NCBI GenBank assembly: GCA_036635835.1
Contig: JAVWPP010000002.1
Coordinates: forward strand, 112,668-176,667
Reading direction: 5' to 3'
DNA: 64,000 bases
Source: JAVWPP01 sp036635835
GTDB taxonomy: Bacteria; Bacillota; Clostridia; TANB77; CAG-465
Shown here in pieces: positions 35,648 to 45,396 of the stretch. The stretch's first letter is position 1, and each line of letters begins with the position of its first letter. A program made the position numbers and the translations under genes. The notes under the pieces are model-generated. The model saw only the letters and a program-made list of their open reading frames with translations, searched no databases and was not told where the DNA came from.

Positions 35648-38600
35648 ATGGAAAAACAAAAGATAAAAAATAGTTTTAAAATAATATGTATGTTGTTTGC
35701 TTTAGTAGCTTCATCTGCGCTATTTAGCACTGTAAATGCATACCAAATAAATATAAGAACTAAAAGATTACTAAGCGATGATCAGTTTATAAGATATAGA
35801 GTATATGGATCTCCGCATCCAAATAAAATAAGTGCCGCTATACTTGGGGAAAACCACTCTCAGTACAACAGCTTAATTTCCGCATCTACTATTAGATATA
35901 ACGGATTAAATAACTGGGTAAACTTTACCGCAGCTAAGCAAGGCGCTCCAAAGACTAATTTGTACTATAATACAGACTCAGTAATATTCCATGCAGAGCC
36001 ACTTTCAGTCTACCCATCAAGTCCTACTTCTGCAGATAGAGGTACATACTACTATTCCAAATACACAAGCAACTGGACAGAAAGTATAAATTCTTCTGTT
36101 AATGAGGCAATGAATTTAGATACAGTAGCAGGTAGCTGTGCAAGGCCATATAAGAAGGGAAATGCAGATAGCATATACAAAGAAGCATATCCTTTATATA
36201 ATGCAGGAAGTAAAAATGGATATATAAGACCATTTAGAGCAACTATACTTTGTGCAGGCTGTAATACAGGTTTACATAGCCTAGCAGGTCAAACAGGAAA
36301 TCCAAATTATGGGTCTCTAAGATCTGGGCATGTATCTGTAACAGATTATAAGATTTCTAAAACAGGTTATGACGATATATTAAGTAAATTTAGCAATAAA
36401 GCAATTAGAGAAGGTAATGAGTACTATATCTACATGTCAGATGTTAATTATACAATTGGCGGATATAGTGCATATCCAAACGATACAGTGTATGCAGCAA
36501 ATAATATAGGAGACTTCTATAATCAAACTTATGCACCAAACGGAGCAAATCCAAGATGGGCAATAGACCAAAGAGGTGTGAACAATCAAGGAAATGCACA
36601 GCCACTTTCTTCTTTAATAAACGCTTACGATAATAAATTCTATTTCCCAGAACCACCTACTAAAGAAATGGTTATTAAATATTATGACGTTTCTGGTAGA
36701 GATGAAGCAAATAGAATGATTTTAGATAGAACAGTAACAAGTAAAGTAGTATTCAATAAGCAAGATAACAGTATGTTTAACCAAGGAGATATGAATAAAA
36801 TGGCCTTACCTGCTAAAACAGAAGTAAGAACTATTCCAGCAGACCAAACTGGTGCCTTTACAGTAGATTCTGGAGATTACGAATATGTTGGATATAATCA
36901 AAAGCTAGTAAATGAAGAAAACTATACAAACAAAAGAGATTTAACAGTAATAAACAAATCTAAAAACGTTGTTGGTTCAAAAGGAACATCTAAAATATAT
37001 GTAGACGTATTCTTAAATTCTAAAAAAAGAGTATATGTTAAACATATAAATACAACAGAATTTTATAATCCAAGCACATTAACTATGCAAGGCATAAATA
37101 GCAATCTAATAAATGCATGTGCAAGAGTAAATAAAACACCTAAGCAGTCTATACTATACCAAAATGGAAATATAATTGGTAGTATTGTAGCAAACGCAAC
37201 AGCCCCAAGCTACGATGAGTGCTATATCATAGATTGGAACAAAGAGCTAGAAGTTACAAATGCAAAAACAAATCAGCAGCAGTACATTGGATATAGATCA
37301 GTTGCTGCAAGTAAAAAACAGTTAGCAGAAAGATATTTCACAAATTTATATAACGGCGGTAAATTAACGTTTACACTTGCAGATAGAGATAAACGTGTAT
37401 TTACAACGCAAGATAGTGTAAACACATTTGTAGATATGTATTATGTAGATGAAGAGCCAAATAAGCCTACAAATCCAGAAGATGCAAAGCCAGTTGAAAT
37501 TAATCCAAATGGACTACTATGTTTCCAGTCAGACGATGAGAAATTTAAAACTACTACTAAAAATGAATTTGCTCCTTCAAAAATAGAGGCAGACAAAATA
37601 CCAAGTTCAGAAGATTTAAAATATGGAGTTTTAGACATTAAAGAATATATAATAACTAGAGCAGATGTTTCATCTCAAAATGATATTATTAGATACGATA
37701 ACGGAAAAAATCTAGTTAGAATACCTTATGAATTTTTCAATTCTAAGAATTTGCTTATGTTTACAATAGCAGATACTATGAAACTTCTAGATAAAGGAGA
37801 AAACATTGGCTCACTACTTTTTGCAAAAGACGCAGATAAAGTCTTAGACATACCACTTTCAGAAGAGTATAAGAAAAACATACGAGAAACTTCTCTTATT
37901 GACGGAAGTATTAAAGTAGAAGAATCTTCAGATAATATACCATGCTCAAACAGCTGTAACGGTATATGTAAAAATCATTATATAACAGTTAAAATAACAA
38001 ATATGAGCCTAATATATAAAGGACAAAATATAATTCCAAATTACGAGCAGTCAACAGGTAAAATATTAATTAGAAAAGAAAGATGTAAACTTGTAAACGG
38101 AGTAGCAGTTATAGACGATAGAAAAACAGAATACTTAACTCCAACAAATAAGAAATTAACATGCGATGGATATATTAATAAATTATCAGCAGCTGTAAAA
38201 ACAGCTAATGAAAAAGCTACAGTAAGAGATATGAATTATCTATATCAAAAGAATTCACAAACAATTTTAGCAGAAAAGTTCAATGGAATGAGAGTGCCAC
38301 AAGCAACATTTGGCTATAATATAAATAACGGCATTAAACATGCAGATGTTATAGATAAAGTAAATAACAAGACACTTAAAGAAAAAGACAAAGAAGTTGA
38401 ACCAGTTATTATACACACTCCAGTAATTGCAGAAGTTGTGCTACACAGTGATGGAAGTTTTGTAAATCATACTGGAAAACCAGTAGAAGCTAATAACGTA
38501 ATTCAAAAGAACGTACCATTTAAAATTTATCCAAAAACAAGTGGAATATTACATACAACATATCCACTAGTAAAAGAATTCGATAAATATACAAAAGAGT

Positions 38601-39976
38601 ACTATGTAAAATTTAATTTCGATATTCAGTATGTAGAGTATTATAAAGATGGTGCTACAAAACCATACACAAGAAATAATACAATGCAGCCTACTGGAAC
38701 ATGGATAAAGATACCTAAAGGAGAATATATATCTGCACAAGCTGTATACGATCCAAATCAGGTACAAAACAGCGTAGTAGATGCAATAGACAGTGAATAT
38801 AGAATGAAAGTAGTTGCAAACAACGCCCCAGCAGAATCAACAGGGTACACAAAAGCAGCCCTTACATTAGATATTTGGGGAGATAGCAAAATGAACATTA
38901 ACACAAGGCCACATAAAGAGTTCCATCCTCAGGTATTAGAGCAAGAAGCAAAATACATGGCATTTGTAAAAAATGATGCATCAATACTTGGAAGAATATA
39001 TGACTTTAGAGTAACAGACGTAGTAGATATAGACTGGAAAAATGTATTTAGAAAAGACGATGCAATAAACCACACAGGTAGATTCTATTATTCTGGATTA
39101 TTCAAATGGGATATGCTATCTAGCCAGTCAAATCAAATGGTTCCAAGGAAAGATAGTGAAGTTGGATCTTCACCAAAAAGAACTTTACCAGTAGGACCAC
39201 TTAAACATACAAACACAGGCTATCAAGCAGCTCCAAAACTTGGATACAGATTTGCTTTTGATGTTAAAACAACAGGAAGCATAGGAGATAATGTATCAAA
39301 AGAAGTAAATATCAAACCTAGATTCTACTATATTTCAAAAGACGGTAAAGTATATAATGATAAAATTAATTTATATTATAAAAACTCTACTAATAAATAT
39401 ATAAAAATAGGATCAGCATCAGATAAATATAAAATTACTATGAGACCTGCAGATGGACTTAGACATTTAGCAGAATATGAAAAATCATATAATAAAACAA
39501 ATTTATCTACAAATATAATCTCTATAGGAAACATATCAGATATAAAACTTGCACAAAAAACAAATATGGCAACTAACGATAATGCCTTCTTACAAATTTG
39601 GTATGGAGAATATAAGCTACCAAACTCAACAATAGCAGTAGATGCAAATCAGAACGATATAGGAAAACCATTAACAAACGGATACATAGGTATTATTTTC
39701 GATATTTCTTGTAAAGAAATGAAAAATGGTGCAGTTGTTAATGAAATATTATATGGTGCAAATGATTTAAATGCAGCAGGAGTAAACACTACTCAGTGGG
39801 ATTATGAAGGGTACTTAGGAAGCACTGCAGGAAGCCAGTTTAATGGTAAATTACAACTTCCTTCAGGAAATCTAAACATAGATAATGCTCTTTATGAAAA
39901 AATTAGAGGAACAGTTATGCTTTATGAAACAGATGAAAGAGCAGCTACAGATTTTGATGTAGGTGCAGGTAAATAA
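35648..39976 (+). CDS. Very large secreted protein, tandem paralogue 1
   Basis: 1442 aa. A signal peptide (1-31, cleavage after TVNA) precedes a conserved N-terminal module (YRVYGSPHPNKISAAILG, IRYNGLNNW, PLSVYPSSP, ILCAGC). A segment near 340-450 (PEPPTKEMVIKYYDVSG ... YEYVGYNQ) recalls MucBP-like beta modules. A Cys cluster (CSNSCNGICKNH, about 765) follows, and the C-terminal half contains VTDVVDIDWKNVFR and GPLKHTNTGYQ. It ends VMLYETDERAATDFDVGAGK with no LPXTG, SLH or membrane anchor. Colinear with the next gene throughout. I do not recognise the family; a surface or matrix role is inference. Confidence 0.85.
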   Translation: MEKQKIKNSFKIICMLFALVASSALFSTVNAYQINIRTKRLLSDDQFIRYRVYGSPHPNKISAAILGENHSQYNSLISASTIRYNGLNNWVNFTAAKQGAPKTNLYYNTDSVIFHAEPLSVYPSSPTSADRGTYYYSKYTSNWTESINSSVNEAMNLDTVAGSCARPYKKGNADSIYKEAYPLYNAGSKNGYIRPFRATILCAGCNTGLHSLAGQTGNPNYGSLRSGHVSVTDYKISKTGYDDILSKFSNKAIREGNEYYIYMSDVNYTIGGYSAYPNDTVYAANNIGDFYNQTYAPNGANPRWAIDQRGVNNQGNAQPLSSLINAYDNKFYFPEPPTKEMVIKYYDVSGRDEANRMILDRTVTSKVVFNKQDNSMFNQGDMNKMALPAKTEVRTIPADQTGAFTVDSGDYEYVGYNQKLVNEENYTNKRDLTVINKSKNVVGSKGTSKIYVDVFLNSKKRVYVKHINTTEFYNPSTLTMQGINSNLINACARVNKTPKQSILYQNGNIIGSIVANATAPSYDECYIIDWNKELEVTNAKTNQQQYIGYRSVAASKKQLAERYFTNLYNGGKLTFTLADRDKRVFTTQDSVNTFVDMYYVDEEPNKPTNPEDAKPVEINPNGLLCFQSDDEKFKTTTKNEFAPSKIEADKIPSSEDLKYGVLDIKEYIITRADVSSQNDIIRYDNGKNLVRIPYEFFNSKNLLMFTIADTMKLLDKGENIGSLLFAKDADKVLDIPLSEEYKKNIRETSLIDGSIKVEESSDNIPCSNSCNGICKNHYITVKITNMSLIYKGQNIIPNYEQSTGKILIRKERCKLVNGVAVIDDRKTEYLTPTNKKLTCDGYINKLSAAVKTANEKATVRDMNYLYQKNSQTILAEKFNGMRVPQATFGYNINNGIKHADVIDKVNNKTLKEKDKEVEPVIIHTPVIAEVVLHSDGSFVNHTGKPVEANNVIQKNVPFKIYPKTSGILHTTYPLVKEFDKYTKEYYVKFNFDIQYVEYYKDGATKPYTRNNTMQPTGTWIKIPKGEYISAQAVYDPNQVQNSVVDAIDSEYRMKVVANNAPAESTGYTKAALTLDIWGDSKMNINTRPHKEFHPQVLEQEAKYMAFVKNDASILGRIYDFRVTDVVDIDWKNVFRKDDAINHTGRFYYSGLFKWDMLSSQSNQMVPRKDSEVGSSPKRTLPVGPLKHTNTGYQAAPKLGYRFAFDVKTTGSIGDNVSKEVNIKPRFYYISKDGKVYNDKINLYYKNSTNKYIKIGSASDKYKITMRPADGLRHLAEYEKSYNKTNLSTNIISIGNISDIKLAQKTNMATNDNAFLQIWYGEYKLPNSTIAVDANQNDIGKPLTNGYIGIIFDISCKEMKNGAVVNEILYGANDLNAAGVNTTQWDYEGYLGSTAGSQFNGKLQLPSGNLNIDNALYEKIRGTVMLYETDERAATDFDVGAGK

Positions 39977-39985
39977 AAATAAATT

Positions 39986-40018
39986 ACGAGGTATTTAAGT
40001 ATAAATGCCTCGTTTTTT
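39986..40018 (+). terminator. Terminator after giant protein 1
   Basis: 12-bp stem ACGAGGTATTTA/TAAATGCCTCGT (one G-U), loop AGTA, then TTTTTT. Confidence 0.88.
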
Positions 40019-40057
40019 ATTAAATTTATAAAAAGTCGTTTTTTATTATAATTCATG

Positions 40058-40086
40058 TTGTAAAAAAAACATATTTAATATATTAT
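40058..40086 (+). promoter_or_regulatory. Promoter of giant protein 2
   Basis: TTGTAA (40058-40063), 17-bp spacer, TATTAT (40081-40086), so each paralogue has its own promoter. Confidence 0.6.
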
Positions 40087-40132
40087 AGATGTATATGAAA
40101 ACAAAATAAATTAATTAAGAAGTTGAGGTTAT

Positions 40133-43100
40133 ATGATGAAAGAAAATATGAAGAATATAAAATGCAAAGTTTTATATGTCATGATGTGTTTAATGGTTTT
40201 TGCGGGTATATTCAATTTTGTAAATGCTTATGAAATTGATGTATACACAAAAAGACTAGCATCAGACAAAGAGTGCGTATACTATAGGGTATACGGAGCT
40301 CCCCATCCAAATAAGATAAGTGCCGCTATACTTGGCCCTGGAAACTGGCAGTATGAAAGCCTTATAGACGGATCAACAGTTAGGTATAATGGGCTTAATA
40401 ACTGGATAGGACAAGGCGCAGCTAAAAAAGGCTGGCCAGATTCTACTCTTTATTACAATACAGAAGCAATGATATTCCATACAGCGCCGCTTTCAGTTTA
40501 TCCAAGCTGGTCTAATGGAACAGATGATAATACATATTATTATGCAAAGTACGCAAGTAATTGGTATAGTTTAGCCGCAGATAGTGCAACAGATGCAGCT
40601 AATATGCCTGTAAATACGGGCTCTTGCTATAGACCATATACAAGAGGAGATGCGGGCTCTATATATAAGGAAACGTATCCATTATATTCTTCTTCAGAAG
40701 CTAGGGATGGATTTGTTAGACCATATAGATCTACAATACTTTGTGTAAACTGTAATGGTGGGAATCACTATTTAGCAGGACAAACAGGCCATGGATTATA
40801 TGGAACTTTAAGAAAAGGACATATAGCTGTTTCAGATTACAGAGTATCTAAAGCAGGATATGACGATATACTTAAAAAATTCACTAAATATGCAACACAT
40901 AGTGGTGGAGATGATTATTATATTTACATGTCAGACGTAATAACTACTTTAGGAGATCCATTTGGAAATGTAGCATATAATAGAGCAAATAACATAGGTC
41001 AGTTCTACAACAATACTTATCAAGCAAATGGTGAGTATTCATGGTGGGCACTAGATCAAAGAGGTATTAGTAGCGGAGTTGTTCAGCCACTATCTTCACT
41101 TATAAACTCATACGATAATAGATTCCATTTTCCAGAACCACCAACTAAAGATGTAGTAGTAAGATACTTAGACATAGCTGGAAAATCTGAAGCAGATAGA
41201 ATGAATGTAGACCAGTATAAAACATCACTTACAACTTTGAAAAAGATGGATACTTCTCAGTTTACAGATTCAGATATAAAGAAAATGACAATTAAAGAAG
41301 AAACAAAAACAATAAAAGCAAATGAAAAAGGTGGATTAGAAGTTAAAGTACCAGAAGACATGGTATACATAGGAAATAACGTTAACGTAAAAACACCACC
41401 AGATTATACAGCTCCAGAAATTAAAGTAATTAATAAAGGAACTACAATAGACGGCTCAACATCAACTTCTAAAATATACATAGATGTATTCTTTAATTCT
41501 AAAAAAAGAGTATATGTAAGACAAAAAAATGCAGCTAATTATTTCAATGAAGCGACACAAATACTATTTGGTTTAACACCAGATATAGTTAAAAACTTAC
41601 CAACATGCGTAAGAAGAGCACCATATGGAATACTTATAGACAAAAACGGTAATGTTTCAAATTCACATTATACAGCAAGATCTTCTAATGGTTTTGATGA
41701 ATATTATTTAATAAACGTTAAAGAAAGATTAGAAGTCCTAAATGTAGAAGCAAATTTAGGAAATCCAGGAGCTGCAAATAGTGGCTCAGATATTAGATAT
41801 ATAACATATAAAACAGGAAAAAATTCTGTAGCAAATAGAGCTTTTTCACAAATGACATCTGCGTATACAGGAGGAAATATATCAATAAATAATAAAGATG
41901 ACAGACTTATAAGCTCAAATGAAGACGAAACAACGTATTTTGATTTGCTATATAAATCAAAAAGAAAACCACCTGTAACGCCGGAAATACCGGATAAATC
42001 GCCAACAAATTATACTCCAGAAGGAATATTATATTTCCAATCTGAAGATCCAATATATAAAGCGCCAACTGCAAATGAAGTTAAACCAATAGATGATAAT
42101 ATACCAAGTGGAAAGAGCTTAAAAGCAGGAATCCTTAATGTATATCCATATCTATTTACAAGAGCAGATATAGACAGTAAAAATATATATAAAGGTGTTA
42201 GCAATGGTAAAAACATAGTAGATATTACTGCAGTTTATGATGAAATAGTAAACTCATCTATATTTACATTAAATAAAGCAACTCTAATAGATAACAACGC
42301 GCAAGAAGGAAAAAAATTATTTAACGCGCCAGACTCAAATAACCTTCAAATAGTAAATTCATATTATAATCAAGCAAACAATATTAGCTACATAAAAGGA
42401 AATGTAAACACAGAAATTTGGGAACAGGGGCTTGGTCATGCGTGTGGAGGAATTTGTAGAGATGTTAAATGCAAAGTAACAATGCAAGCAGATAGAATAC
42501 TATATGCAAATGTAGACTTATTCCCAAATCAATCAGCACAAACATTAGAATATACAATTAAAAAAATNNNNNNNNNNNNNNNNNNNNNNNNNNNNNNNNN
42601 NNNNNNNNNNNNNNNNNNNNNNNNNNNNNNNNNNNNNNNNNNNNNNNNNNNNNNNNNNNNNNNNNNNTAGACTTATTCCCAAATCAATCAGCACAAACAT
42701 TAGAATATACAATTAAAAAAATAAGATGTAAAAAAGATAAAGATGGACATTATGTAGAGGATTATTTAAAAACTCAGTACATAACACCAAACGTACCAGA
42801 TCTAAAAATAGGTGGATATGTAGCATCAGTGCAAAATGCTTTATTCGATAAGAAAAAACCACAAAAATATTCAATGAGTCAGATGAATGATTTATATGCA
42901 AACAATGAATTTGGTATAGATTCAATGAAATACAACGGAGTAAGGGTTCCAACAGGAGAATTAACATATAAGCTTAATTTCTCACTTGGAAAAGTACTTG
43001 ACGCAGTAAACCCAGTAGTTTGTAATGTACCAAACAAAACAGTAGAACCAGTTATAGTACTTACACCAGTAATAGCAGACATGAAACTTTCATCAAATAC

Positions 43101-44676
43101 AGATTACGTAGATCATTTAGGAGATGGAAGCTCTGAAATAAAGGGTGAAGTAATACAAAAAAATACACCATTTAAAGTTAATATGATAGTTTCAGGAAAC
43201 AATAAACATACAGTTTATCCAAGCTTAAAAGAGTTCATGGAATTTACAAGAGAGCATTACATTAAATTTATGTTTGATGTGCAGTATGCTAAAACATATA
43301 GACCAGATGGATCACCAGACCAAGCTACTACGAATATGAATATAATAAAAGCCGGAACATGGATACAAGTACCAGCAGGAGGAACAATAGAAACGCAGGC
43401 TGTATATGTACCAAGTGAAAGCGCAAGTGAAGTAGTAACAGCATTAGAAGGTTCATATGTAGTAAAAACAGTAGCTAAAAATGCACCAAGAGATGTACAA
43501 TATTTAGAAAAAGTTTTAAATAGAGATGTAGATAGATTCATAGATGAAGAAATAAACAAAACTCAGTACAAAGCAAATAAGCATTTCCCATATCATAGTG
43601 AACTTGCTGTAAATAAAGAAACAGTATATGCTGCTAGAAAAACTAAAAAGACAATGAACTTAAGTAGAATATATGATTTCAAAATAACAGATGTAGTAGA
43701 TATAGATTGGAAAAATGTATTTAGAGGAGCAAATAGCATAGACCATACCGGAAGAGTATACTTTGGCGGATATAAAAAATGGGATATCTATTCTAATGAA
43801 TCTAACCAATTAATAGATAGAAAATCTGAAGAAATAGGCAATAGTCCTAAAAGAGTATTACCAGTTGGGCCACTTAAACATACAAATACCGGATATCAAA
43901 AAGCAGTTAAACTTGGATATTCATTTGGATTTGATTTAAAAACAACAGGTAGTATAGATAATGAAATAATAGAAGGTACCAATAAAAAAGTAAGCAAAAA
44001 GATAATAGTTAAACCATCATATTATTACATAAGTAAAGACGGAAAAACATACGAAAAAGATATTGAATTATATTATAAAAACGGAGCAGGCAAATATATA
44101 AAACTAGGAAGTGCTCAAGATAAACAAGCATTAACAATGAGACCAGAAGACGGAATGAGATATATAAGCCAGTACGAACCAGTATTTAACGAAAGATATC
44201 TTTCAAAAAATATCGTTTCAATGGGTAATTATAAAGACGGAATAGAACTTAAAGCATCAACAAATATGGCAACAAATAATCAGAAATTTGTTCAGTTATG
44301 GTATGGATCATTTAAGTTACCAAACTCAACTGTAGTAATTAAAAAAGGAGAATCGGATTTAAGTAAAGCATTAACAAAGGGATATATTGGTGTTAAGTTT
44401 GATATAACTTGCGTAGAAATGGGTAATGGTCAAACATATAATGTTAAATATAATCAGTTAGATGCATCTAAAGCAGGAACTCCAAATACAACTCAGTGGG
44501 ATTACGAAGGATATTTAGGATCTGTACCAGGTCAAAAGTTTAGCGGCGGAATACAGCTTGAATCAGGAAAATGGTCAATAGATGATAAATTATATCAAGA
44601 AATAAGAAGTACAGTTATGCTTTATGATACAGACGAAAGAGCTGCAGAAGATTTTGAAACTGGAGCAGGTAAATAA
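40133..44676 (+). CDS. Very large secreted protein, tandem paralogue 2 (interrupted by an assembly gap)
   Basis: The frame runs from 40133 into the N-run at 42568 and resumes at 42668. The 55 bases before and after the gap are identical (42513-42567 and 42668-42722). Collapsing them gives 4389 nt, an exact in-frame 1462-aa protein, 20 residues longer than paralogue 1. Signal peptide 1-32 (NFVNA), same N-terminal module (YRVYGAPHPNKISAAILG), same Cys cluster form (CGGICRDVKC), same VTDVVDIDWKNVFR-type segment and same ending (DERAAEDFETGAGK). No anchor. Read it as one intact gene, not two fragments. Confidence 0.85.
42568..42667. other. Artefactual 100-N gap with 55-bp overlapping flanks
   Basis: Exactly 100 N. 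The last 55 bases before it repeat exactly as the first 55 after it, so two contigs overlap and nothing is missing. Removing the N and one copy restores the frame. Confidence 0.9.
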
Positions 44677-44686
44677 TTTTAATATA

Positions 44687-44754
44687 AAACATATAAAAGA
44701 TAACTAACTAGATACGGTAATATAATTAATGAGAATAAAGTTACTTATATGTTT
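44687..44754 (+). repeat. 68-nt dispersed hairpin element, copy A
   Basis: Ends AAACATATAA / TTATATGTTT form a 10-bp outer stem. TAACT (44701-44705) pairs with AGTTA (44739-44743). The conserved interior has ATACGG (44712-44717) and AATGAGAA (44728-44735). About 90% identical to copy C. It starts 11 bases after the stop of giant protein 2, and a U/G-poor A-rich tract follows (44755-44808). Confidence 0.85.
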
Positions 44755-44841
44755 CAAAAAACGAAAAATAAAAACAAAAAATAAAAACAAAAAACAAATA
44801 AATATAATATATATATAATATATATATTATATAAAGCAGAA

Positions 44842-44868
44842 AGCTCATACAAAAGTATGGGCTTTTTT
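44842..44868 (+). terminator. Terminator downstream of giant protein 2 and hairpin element A
   Basis: 9-bp stem AGCTCATAC/GTATGGGCT with loop AAAA and TTTTTT. Element A would lie within the 3' untranslated region it ends. Confidence 0.85.
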
Positions 44869-44983
44869 GCGTTTACAAGACTCTTTTTAGATATATAGAT
44901 GAATAATATATACAATAATAGAATATATAGAGGTATATATTCAAAAAAAATTAATAAAAACATGCAAAATAAAGTGAAAAGTA

Positions 44984-45012
44984 TTGACTTTCATCTGAAA
45001 CAATGCTATAAT
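44984..45012 (+). promoter_or_regulatory. Promoter of tRNA-Leu
   Basis: TTGACT (44984-44989), 17-bp spacer, TATAAT (45007-45012); start about 45019, seven bases before the tRNA. Confidence 0.82.
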
Positions 45013-45025
45013 TATTATTGTAATC

Positions 45026-45109
45026 GCGGGTGTGGCGGAATGGCAGACGCGCCAGACTTAGAATCTGGTGTCAGCAGACGTGAAGGTTCAAGTCCTTTCA
45101 CCCGCACCA
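45026..45109 (+). tRNA. tRNA-Leu (anticodon TAG)
   Basis: A class II tRNA of 84 nt with encoded CCA. Acceptor GCGGGTG/CACCCGC, anticodon arm CCAGA-CTTAGAA-TCTGG (anticodon UAG), long variable arm, and T-loop GGTTCAAGTCC. Confidence 0.96.
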
Positions 45110-45249
45110 ATTACATTATAGGTTTAGAAACGAGCCTGATACTATCGTTTTGATAGTAAGTCTTATGGAAACTATATTACTTGTACCGCATGGTACATAT
45201 AATACATGGATTACATATGAAATTAATGCATAAGCATTTTAGTTTCGCC

Positions 45250-45272
45250 AAGGCACTTGCCTTGTTTTTTTT
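45250..45272 (+). terminator. Probable terminator of tRNA-Leu
   Basis: AAGGC-ACTT-GCCTT, then G and eight T. A wider CGCCA/TGGCG pairing encloses it. Confidence 0.6.
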
Positions 45273-45335
45273 GGCGGGGTACTTTACATAATACTTTGCT
45301 AAAAACAGAAAATATATCGATTTAGGGTTAAGATT

Positions 45336-45373
45336 GTCTTACTTAGTATGTATATAGTAAGACTTTCTTTTTC
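45336..45373 (+). terminator. Terminator-like hairpin just before the helicase ribosome site
   Basis: 8-bp perfect stem GTCTTACT/AGTAAGAC with a 12-nt loop and TTTCTTTTT, ending only 15 bases before AAGGAGAG. This fits an attenuator. Confidence 0.65.
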
Positions 45374-45396
45374 ACCAAATCAATTAAGGAGAGAAA

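Larger units (their letters stand above)
45110..45396 (+). promoter_or_regulatory. Hairpin-rich leader of the DEAD-box helicase gene
   Basis: 287 nt without an ORF, between tRNA-Leu and the helicase. Stems: ACTATC/GATAGT (45141-45157), TGTACC/GGTACA (about 45181-45196), AAGGC/GCCTT plus eight T (45250-45272, likely the tRNA terminator), and GTCTTACT/AGTAAGAC (45336-45363) followed by TTTCTTTTT. AAGTCTTA at 45158-45165 is exactly complementary to TAAGACTT at 45358-45365, giving an alternative pairing that would open the last hairpin. I find no clear promoter inside, so read-through from the tRNA promoter is possible. Confidence 0.5.

Noticed and set aside
42829..44676. Separate 615-aa gene starting after the gap
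   Set aside because: It is the 3' part of the interrupted giant gene; the frame is open from 42668 and the start lacks a ribosome site.
44687..44754. The 68-nt repeat as a classical MITE
   Set aside because: It has terminal inverted repeats, but no target-site duplication is visible at any copy and the conserved part is the internal loop. It cannot be fully excluded.
44899..45153. 84-codon open frame spanning tRNA-Leu
   Set aside because: It reads through the tRNA and its promoter, which are certain.
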